Origin: Lumbricus terrestris
Taxonomy: Eukaryota > Annelida > Clitellata > Crassiclitellata > Lumbricidae
Reading direction: 5' to 3'
Length of the DNA stretch: 64,000 nucleotides
Assembly: GCA_949752735.1 (NCBI GenBank)
Contig: OX457043.1
Coordinates: forward strand, 40,579,797 to 40,643,796
Positions 56,646-64,000 of this stretch are shown here, piece by piece; position 1 is the stretch's first letter, and each line of letters starts with the position of its first letter. The notes beneath the pieces are model-generated. The model worked only from the letters and a program-made list of their open reading frames with translations. It was not told the DNA's origin and did not search any database. The translations under genes were made by a program, and so were the position numbers.

Positions 56646-57421
56646 ACGTTTGTAAATGCAAGTAAAGGACTACACTAGGAGGCTATGATATTGTTGAATC
56701 GCTACAAACAATATAATTTCAAGTGCACAATATTATGACTAATATATTTAAACACACAGTTTTATGTTTGCTGGGGTGTCATTATGCGTTTTTTATTAAA
56801 TAGCGATGTCTCGGCTTTTTATACATGCTTTCAGCGTACATCCCTTGTGAGGTGGCGCCCCTGGCGACTGATTGAACCGTTATTCTTGCTAGATTTAAGA
56901 AGAACTTCAAATAATAAAAATAAATTATTCTGCGCTTATATAATGTTTATAAACTTCGAATTATATAGTAATTGCTTAGTAATGTTATGCCCGCACAACT
57001 CCTTGGCTAAAGGTCGAAATTATGTTCGATTCGTACGAATCGACTGAGACACCACAATAATGTATGTCTAAATCATACATAGGTTTTGCAAGCCTTCAGA
57101 TATTATTCCAAAACTGTCTGTTGATAGTTATTTATGGATCTGTCGCTTGAAGGGCTTTGTAAAATGAGCGTTTCTTGTTGACTAACACTTTACGAATTTA
57201 TTTATGTAGCGATTTTGCAGAAATGCATAATGCTCTTACCTTGGGTTGGGAAATTAGTGCATGGTCTTAGGCTATTGGGTATGGAGGTGCGGAGGTCGAT
57301 GGGTCATAATTTATGGATCTGTCGCTTAAAATTAGCGTTTCTTGTTGACTAGCTTTTACGAATTTATTTATGTAGCGATTTTGCAGGAATGCAAGATTAT
57401 TTAAATTTGAAAGGTATGCAG

Positions 57422-58118
57422 GATATTTAACGGTGCACATGCTTATTTATTGTTGTATAGAAATAAAAATATGATATAGCTGATTATGTGTTTGTTTTCT
57501 TTCTAATACATCACAAAAGAATAGTTTGCTTTACGCATTCTCCACGTGTCCGATATAGGATAACTTAGCATCACAAATAAAAACTCTGATTCCTGCGCAC
57601 AAATACTAAGCCATGTTGGGTTCTGGAGCATGCACACACTTCCTATCCACAGCGTAGGGTGCAGAGTAAAGTTGCTAAGCAAAGTAGGGTTGTACCATTT
57701 GGTTGTTGCGTAGATTAGGTTTGAGCTGCAATACCACAATTCCTATCTAGGGTTAGAGAGATGCTAAGCATTGTAGGTCTGCAGATCATAAATACTAAGC
57801 AAACTAGGGTTAGATTGCGCAGATGCTAAGCACATTAGGTCCTTGCGGCGGGGAGCCAGTGTAGGGATCCAGTGCAGGGATCCAGTGGGGAGCCAGTCCA
57901 GATATTCGGCGGGGAGCCAGTCCAGGGATCCTCTGCTGAAGTAGGAAGACAGTCTAGGTGTTGTTGCAGAGTTCTGGCGGCCCTGGGTCATTTCCGTCGG
58001 CCCGAGAGGCGCGCTGGGCACTTACGGTAGCATGGAACCAGCGTATAATCTATATAGAGAGCAGGGAACCAGCGTAAATCTATTTTTAGGTGAGGTAGTA
58101 CTCTTAGTCACCTAACTA
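57422..58118. repeat. Internal copy of the right terminal inverted repeat
   Basis: Same as 60,353-61,049. It is the terminal repeat of duplication copy 1, now internal to the element. It lacks the final CT. Confidence 0.92.
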
Positions 58119-60352
58119 GAAATCCTTTCAATTTAATCCGCGGTGATGCCTGACAAACGAAATAATAATAATAAGAAGAAGAAGAAGAATTATTATGTCA
58201 ATTTATATGGCGCGGTAACACAACCACAGCGATACATGCATGGTCGCGTAGGACATTTGCGGGACATTAATCCTTTACGCGTTTGCTCCGAGTATATCCG
58301 CTGAAAACGGGCTTAAAATTTAAAAATGACCGGGTAAAGTGTTAATAATCGAGTTGGTTTGAACTGCACAATTCGAAATGTGGTCTATGTAGCTGAATAG
58401 CGCTGCCTATTAAGACGTTTGGATAGGCCTACCCTCCACGACTCAATCGATAAATATTAATTCTTTTGGTATCGAAGACGAAGAAGAATCAAAAATGGGC
58501 TAAGCCTAAAAGCGAAATCGTGTAAATGAACAATTCTGGGCCCGTCCACGAATCATCCAGCTGGGGGAATAATATTATGATTTATTGTACCAGTTTGATT
58601 AATATAATGTTTATTGAAGCTTAAGTTACCTATAGAATTATGTGAACTCTTATAAGATTATCTTTTTCCTACCAACTCAAGGAACAAAATAGCTCACCAG
58701 ATCCAGCGTCTGGATTGTTGACGATCTGACTTCCAACGTCGCTTTCCATTCTCGTGTGTTGAGCCGCTGATGCTGATAAGATTCTGAGCTCTAACTGCTG
58801 ACGCAGCTCATTAAATAGTCATCCAGTGGACAAACTTGTCCAGACAAGATTTTGATGAGTCACTAGGATTACACAATCATCTTAATGATTACGCAATAGG
58901 CTTGTTTTGTGGAGTCATTTGTGATGGGATGGATTCTCAATGACGCTGGGAAATTTCCAAAATTTCCGGCGATAGCCTACCTATCAAGATTTGACCGCTT
59001 TGGGGAAAACCCTGTGGGATTTTGTACGCTATGTTAATCATAATATTATCAATGAGAGATTATAGTAAGTATGTTGGAAAATATGTAATTTAATTGTCAT
59101 CAGTGTTATATAATATCTGGTTTGATTGGTAGTCCCACGTAATAAGCGGGTGTGTTTGAAGCTTTATGATTTCGGACATCTTGAAAGCAAGCTTGACAAT
59201 CACAACCGCATCAACTCTTTTCTCATGTTGCGATCAGCGGTCTTACGAATTTAATCATAATTGTCCAGTCTGTCTCTGCCTCTGTCTCTGTCTCTACCTC
59301 TGTCTCTGCCTATGCCTCTGCCTCTGTCTCTGCCTATGCCTCCGACTCTGTCTCTGCTTCTGAACGATATAAATAATATTTAGTGCAATTTTGAATAATA
59401 AAGTATGAAATGGGTAATAAACTGCTTATCTTTGACTAATACATACACTGTTTGATCGAAACATCATATTCCCAACAATATAAAATTAAATTAAATTTAA
59501 TTGATCCTAGCTGGAACCGAACCACGGACCTGCTTCCTTGCGTCCCGTCACCCTAACCTCTCGACCACAAAGGATCACGTTTGTAAATGCAAGTAAAGGA
59601 CTACACTAGGAGGCTATGATATTGTTGAATCGCTACAAACAATATAATTTCAAGTGCACAATATTATGACTAATATATTTAAACACACAGTTTTATGTTT
59701 GCTGGGGTGTCATTATGCGTTTTTTATTAAATAGCGATGTCTCGGCTTTTTATACATGCTTTCAGCGTACATCCCTTGTGAGGTGGCGCCCCTGGCGACT
59801 GATTGAACCGTTATTCTTGCTAGATTTAAGAAGAACTTCAAATAATAAAAATAAATTATTCTGCGCTTATATAATGTTTATAAACTTCGAATTATATAGT
59901 AATTGCTTAGTAATGTTATGCCCGCACAACTCCTTGGCTAAAGGTCGAAATTATGTTCGATTCGTACGAATCGACTGAGACACCACAATAATGTATGTCT
60001 AAATCATACATAGGTTTTGCAAGCCTTCAGATATTATTCCAAAACTGTCTGTTGATAGTTATTTATGGATCTGTCGCTTGAAGGGCTTTGTAAAATGAGC
60101 GTTTCTTGTTGACTAACACTTTACGAATTTATTTATGTAGCGATTTTGCAGAAATGCATAATGCTCTTACCTTGGGTTGGGAAATTAGTGCATGGTCTTA
60201 GGCTATTGGGTATGGAGGTGCGGAGGTCGATGGGTCATAATTTATGGATCTGTCGCTTAAAATTAGCGTTTCTTGTTGACTAGCTTTTACGAATTTATTT
60301 ATGTAGCGATTTTGCAGGAATGCAAGATTATTTAAATTTGAAAGGTATGCAG

Positions 60353-61051
60353 GATATTTAACGGTGCACATGCTTATTTATTGTTGTATAGAAATAAAAA
60401 TATGATATAGCTGATTATGTGTTTGTTTTCTTTCTAATACATCACAAAAGAATAGTTTGCTTTACGCATTCTCCACGTGTCCGATATAGGATAACTTAGC
60501 ATCACAAATAAAAACTCTGATTCCTGCGCACAAATACTAAGCCATGTTGGGTTCTGGAGCATGCACACACTTCCTATCCACAGCGTAGGGTGCAGAGTAA
60601 AGTTGCTAAGCAAAGTAGGGTTGTACCATTTGGTTGTTGCGTAGATTAGGTTTGAGCTGCAATACCACAATTCCTATCTAGGGTTAGAGAGATGCTAAGC
60701 ATTGTAGGTCTGCAGATCATAAATACTAAGCAAACTAGGGTTAGATTGCGCAGATGCTAAGCACATTAGGTCCTTGCGGCGGGGAGCCAGTGTAGGGATC
60801 CAGTGCAGGGATCCAGTGGGGAGCCAGTCCAGATATTCGGCGGGGAGCCAGTCCAGGGATCCTCTGCTGAAGTAGGAAGACAGTCTAGGTGTTGTTGCAG
60901 AGTTCTGGCGGCCCTGGGTCATTTCCGTCGGCCCGAGAGGCGCGCTGGGCACTTACGGTAGCATGGAACCAGCGTATAATCTATATAGAGAGCAGGGAAC
61001 CAGCGTAAATCTATTTTTAGGTGAGGTAGTACTCTTAGTCACCTAACTACT
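60353..61051. repeat. Right terminal inverted repeat
   Basis: Reverse complement of 48,545-49,244. It ends CCTAACTACT next to the target duplication GACGTC (61,052-61,057). Confidence 0.92.
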
Positions 61052-61141
61052 GACGTCATCGTTATTATTTGATCGTCATCGTTGTTACGCATGTAAATTG
61101 CAGCTGGAATGGTTTGCATTAGGGGCTGTCCATATCTCACG

Positions 61142-61203
61142 TATATATATATATATATACGGTATATTATACATATATATATATATAATTATATATAATA
61201 TAT
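61142..61203. repeat. (TA)n palindromic tract
   Basis: TATATATATATA runs separated by CGGTATATTATAC and AATT; can fold back on itself. Confidence 0.8.
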
Positions 61204-61529
61204 CACGTAGGTCTGTGCACGGAGGAAAGGGTCGGCGGATTTTGGCGATCAGCGCACGGTGTGGGAGGGTCTCGGCAAAGTTTATGTAGGCCTACGCAAA
61301 ATGAATGTCTAATCGTGATGTCCACATTAGTCTACATGTATTTACAACTCTGTTGTCCATGCAGTGGCTTTTGATTACATTAACCTATAATTAAATTCTA
61401 TTCAGATCAAAACAGTAAACCAAAGCAGCTAACAAATTTTAGCTACGAGATACGATGCTTAAAAAATAAATAGTAACAACAATTATATATGGACGGATCC
61501 TCATTGTATACGTATCGCCGCCTCAGGAC

Positions 61530-61877
61530 CATGGGCGGAGACCTAGGGGGGACAGGGGGACGGTCCCCCAATGGAGGTGTTGGGAACGGCCCATGCATTT
61601 GTCCCCCCAATCGTTGAGCATCACGACTAAAAAAAGTCTTCAACTTTCTTGTTGGCGAAAGTAGAAAATTTCGTCGCCGGACGACTAAAAAAAGGTCTTC
61701 AACTTTTTGGTGGCGAAAATAGAAAAATTTCGTCGAGATTTCGCCGGACGACTAAAAAAGAAGGTCGTCAGAAATTTTGGCGGTAAAAGATGGAAATTTC
61801 TCGGCGACACTCAGAGCCGTTCGTCCGTCAAAAAATCTCTCGTCTTTCCGTCCCCCTCCCCCAAGTCTCCGCCCATG
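61530..61877. mobile_element. hAT-like MITE (348 bp)
   Basis: The ends CATGGGCGGAGAC and GTCTCCGCCCATG are inverted repeats. The 8-bp direct repeat CTCAGGAC lies at 61,522-61,529 and 61,878-61,885. The interior has three copies of GACGACTAAAAAAxGGTC-type words, the same motif as in the MITE at 9,878. Confidence 0.88.
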
Positions 61878-61889
61878 CTCAGGACCCCT

Positions 61890-62735
61890 TAGAGTTTTGT
61901 ATACGTTGGTAAAGTCCGCGAGAGTTAGATACAAGGGTTTTTGGTTCACTCTTTGGTTTCCTAAGACTCATCGTCATTATCATCGTCAATGATCATCATC
62001 ACATTTCGTACAAGCCCAGAGGACAAGCCCGGACTCTACAGACAAATTTACTGCTCTTAATATAAATTTTTCCTAAATCCCGAAGGATCATAGAAAATAA
62101 TAACTGTCACTGATGTTAAACCTACTATTGTTAATAGGCCTGTATTATTGCTATAACTATTGCTGTTATTAAGCTAATATAGCCTATATGTAGCCTACGC
62201 AGGAGCAACCACTCTAACGCAAATAAAAATCCCGAAGAATAGAAAAAAATCGAGTATAAACCGTAAGAATCTACATTATAGGTTACAAGCAAGTTTTGGC
62301 GTAATATTGCAGCGTTAATATTGAGTATAGGCGTATGATGGTCTGGTGCGTATTAGCCTAAGATCCAGGGTTCTAAACATATGCAGCTGATGCGCTGGAC
62401 CTATTTGGACCAACGCTTTTATGGCCTGCACTTCTATTAAATAGGCCCACAGCTGTTGGTCGCCTAGCAATAGGCCTAATTGTGGCGCTCGATATAGCCT
62501 AGTAATTCTGCAGGATGTTTTGTTTCCTCTTGAATTCATACGCTATCGTCGTTTATTTACGCTGTTATAACTGGCCCAACGATCGAGGCTATTGTGAGCA
62601 AATATTTTTATATGAAGCATTTCCATATCATACTGAGTAATCTGAACGCACAAAGTTACTTTCAACTTGAAACCTGGCCGCATCAATCCATGGCCGCGAG
62701 AAGGAATGGAACGCTCCAACTCAATCCACGATGCA
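61890..62735. other. Intergenic, no gene supported
   Basis: Spacer with several AGGCCTA words and short frames without recognisable domains. Confidence 0.45.
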
Positions 62736-62738
62736 GAG

Positions 62739-62841
<103 letters not shown>

Positions 62842-62860
62842 GCATACATACATACTGAGT

Positions 62861-63075
62861 ACGTGGCGCGGTGGTGTAGTGGTGGCGTCGTTGCCTTGAA
62901 GCCGGAGGGTTCGAGGTTCGAATCCACCTCGCCGCGTAAGGACCTTGGGCAAGTCCTTCACTCACAATTGCTCAGCGCTTCGGCGTGAAACTCCGATGCA
63001 GTGTCCGCTCTGCATTCGGGAGCGCCTCTGAGTAGCGAGAGCTTGAAGGGGCGCTATAACAAGTGCACATACAAA
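62861..63075 (+). mobile_element. tRNA-derived SINE with an L2-like LINE tail
   Basis: The tRNA-like head (62,861-62,937) has an A box GTGGTGTAGTGG and a perfect B box GGTTCGAATCC (62,915-62,925). Its ends ACGTGGCG and CGCCGCGT can pair. A core GACCTTGGGCAAGTCCTTCA is followed by the tail GGGAGCGCCTCTGAGTAG...GGGGCGCTATAAC, which matches the 3' end of the LINE at 22,585-24,125. Confidence 0.8.
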
Positions 63076-63106
63076 CAAAACATACAAACATATATATACA
63101 CATGCA

Positions 63107-63107
63107 C

Positions 63108-63145
<38 letters not shown>

Positions 63146-63205
63146 TGACAACTATCCTTGGTAGTGGCGCAAATTCCATGTGGACATCAGGTTGTGTGTG
63201 TGTGT

Positions 63206-63242
<37 letters not shown>

Positions 63243-63257
63243 TGTGTGTGCGTGTGG
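63107..63257. repeat. (CA)n and (GT)n microsatellites
   Basis: CA repeats to 63,143 and GT repeats from 63,193; these could pair as an imperfect inverted repeat. Confidence 0.95.
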
Positions 63258-63654
63258 GTCCTGTGCACTGTGTTGGACCCAAAATATAAGGGCTGGTACT
63301 GATCAAAACAATTTCAATCGATTAATATTCAAAATTTAATTGCTGTTAATCGACTAAATTCTATTAATTTAGTCAGGATATATGCAAAGCTTGAAAATTG
63401 TCAACAATGTACTCACTGAGTTTGCCACTAGGCCTACTTTCCTTGTAAAAAAGTCGATCGAGCTATTTATTGCAACGAGAATAATTTATTTTGTTGTCGC
63501 CGTCTTGAATTTCCATCAGCCTGTTATTCGATTCAAATATTTGACAATTAAATCAATTAATTAATCGTTAAAATCCGCAGTACTAATTAATGTGTAGGCC
63601 TAATATACATATACATATGCACACTAACACACATTTTCATTCGTTCAATCATTT

Positions 63655-63715
63655 CGATAATTTATATAGCGCCTCTTCAAAAGCTAACTACTCAGAAGCG
63701 CTCCCAGCCCAGCCA
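63655..63715 (-). mobile_element. LINE/SINE tail fragment (antisense)
   Basis: On the - strand it reads TGGGAGCGCTTCTGAGTAG...GAGGCGCTATATAAATT, the same tail as 24,070-24,120. Confidence 0.6.
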
Positions 63716-63918
63716 CAGCTAAAAAATTAGGATCTGAGCGACTTATATATTTGCATAGACAGACAATTTGTATGCCAAATTGGACTATCAAGATTTGGTT
63801 CTGCGAAAAATTTCTGCAGACGCATGATTACCGAGTCCCAACGACACCGGCCAAATCCCCATTTTTGATTTTAAAAGTTCTGTAGGTTACGGGTTGAATA
63901 CGCATTTTGAAAGTACCG

Positions 63919-63984
<66 letters not shown>
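63919..63984. repeat. (TA)n(TG)n microsatellite
   Basis: TA dinucleotides followed by TG dinucleotides at the right edge of the window. Confidence 0.95.
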
Positions 63985-64000
63985 ACATATAAATGTATAC

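Larger units (their letters stand above)
55186..61047. repeat. 2,931-bp tandem duplication of the right end of the Polinton
   Basis: Copy 1 is 55,186-58,116 and copy 2 is 58,117-61,047. Every landmark is offset by exactly 2,931 bp, including the CTCTGT microsatellite, a tRNA-like stretch and the entire right terminal repeat. I saw no base difference in the parts compared. The inner junction reads CACCTAACTA|GAAATCC, so copy 1 ends within about 2 bp of the true terminus CACCTAACTACT. Each copy carries about 2.2 kb of interior plus about 0.7 kb of terminal repeat. Confidence 0.95.
48545..61051. mobile_element. Maverick/Polinton-type element with only a PolB gene visible (12.5 kb)
   Basis: The element starts AGTAGTTAGGTGACTAAG and ends in its reverse complement CTTAGTCACCTAACTACT. 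It has terminal inverted repeats of about 700 bp and the 6-bp direct repeat GACGTC at 48,539-48,544 and 61,052-61,057. AGT...ACT ends, long terminal repeats, a 6-bp target duplication and a protein-primed family B DNA polymerase are the known Polinton signature. The usual Polinton is 15-20 kb and also encodes a retroviral-type integrase, packaging ATPase, protease and capsid proteins; none is visible here. Because the target TGACGTCA is a palindrome, a 4- or 8-bp duplication cannot be excluded from sequence alone. The right end is duplicated (see 55,186-61,047). Confidence 0.85.

Overview
The window is nuclear DNA from an animal, probably a marine invertebrate. The evidence is spliced genes with GT-AG (and some GC-AG) introns, an L2/CR1-like LINE, tRNA-derived SINEs, many hAT-type miniature transposons and a Maverick/Polinton-type element. 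TTAGGG-type telomere-like repeats and a genome-wide excess of the palindrome TAGGCCTA would suit a deuterostome such as an echinoderm or hemichordate. That placement is an inference. There are no bacterial operons, CRISPR arrays or rRNA genes.

Region 1 (1-28 kb) is a tandem array of omega-class glutathione S-transferase genes on the + strand. Only the last exon of copy 1 is in the window (449-699). Copy 2 (coding 8,997-15,642, 240 aa) and copy 3 (coding 21,305-27,928, 237 aa) are complete five-exon genes with matching exon sizes, and both appear to use a GC-AG third intron. The introns and spacers are full of transposons. At least six hAT-like elements with exact 8-bp target duplications lie in the first 20 kb, some nested in each other or in a Tc1/mariner-like fold-back element. 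A truncated, frameshifted LINE sits in intron 2 of copy 3.

Region 2 (28-39 kb) holds LINE remnants, a family of minisatellite-bearing inverted-repeat elements, a five-exon gene for an unrecognised acidic, Ser/Lys-rich, probably nuclear protein (32,235-36,122, + strand, 467 aa predicted), and a convergent small gene for a 71-aa single-pass membrane protein (36,983-37,198, - strand).

Region 3 (39.2-46.0 kb) is one long satellite array of a 16-bp unit with higher-order structure. Region 4 (46.8-48.1 kb) is an inverted-repeat DNA element whose body is an 86-bp tandem repeat organised as a 172-bp dimer.

Region 5 (48,545-61,051) is the most notable unit: a 12.5-kb Maverick/Polinton-type element. 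It has ~700-bp terminal inverted repeats beginning AGT and ending ACT and a GACGTC target duplication. It carries an intact, spliced, protein-primed-type family B DNA polymerase gene on the - strand. No integrase, ATPase, protease or capsid gene is visible. Its right-hand 2,931 bp, including the right terminal repeat, is present twice in tandem with no difference seen. Region 6 (61-64 kb) has another hAT element, a SINE with a LINE-type tail, and long GT/CA/TA microsatellites.
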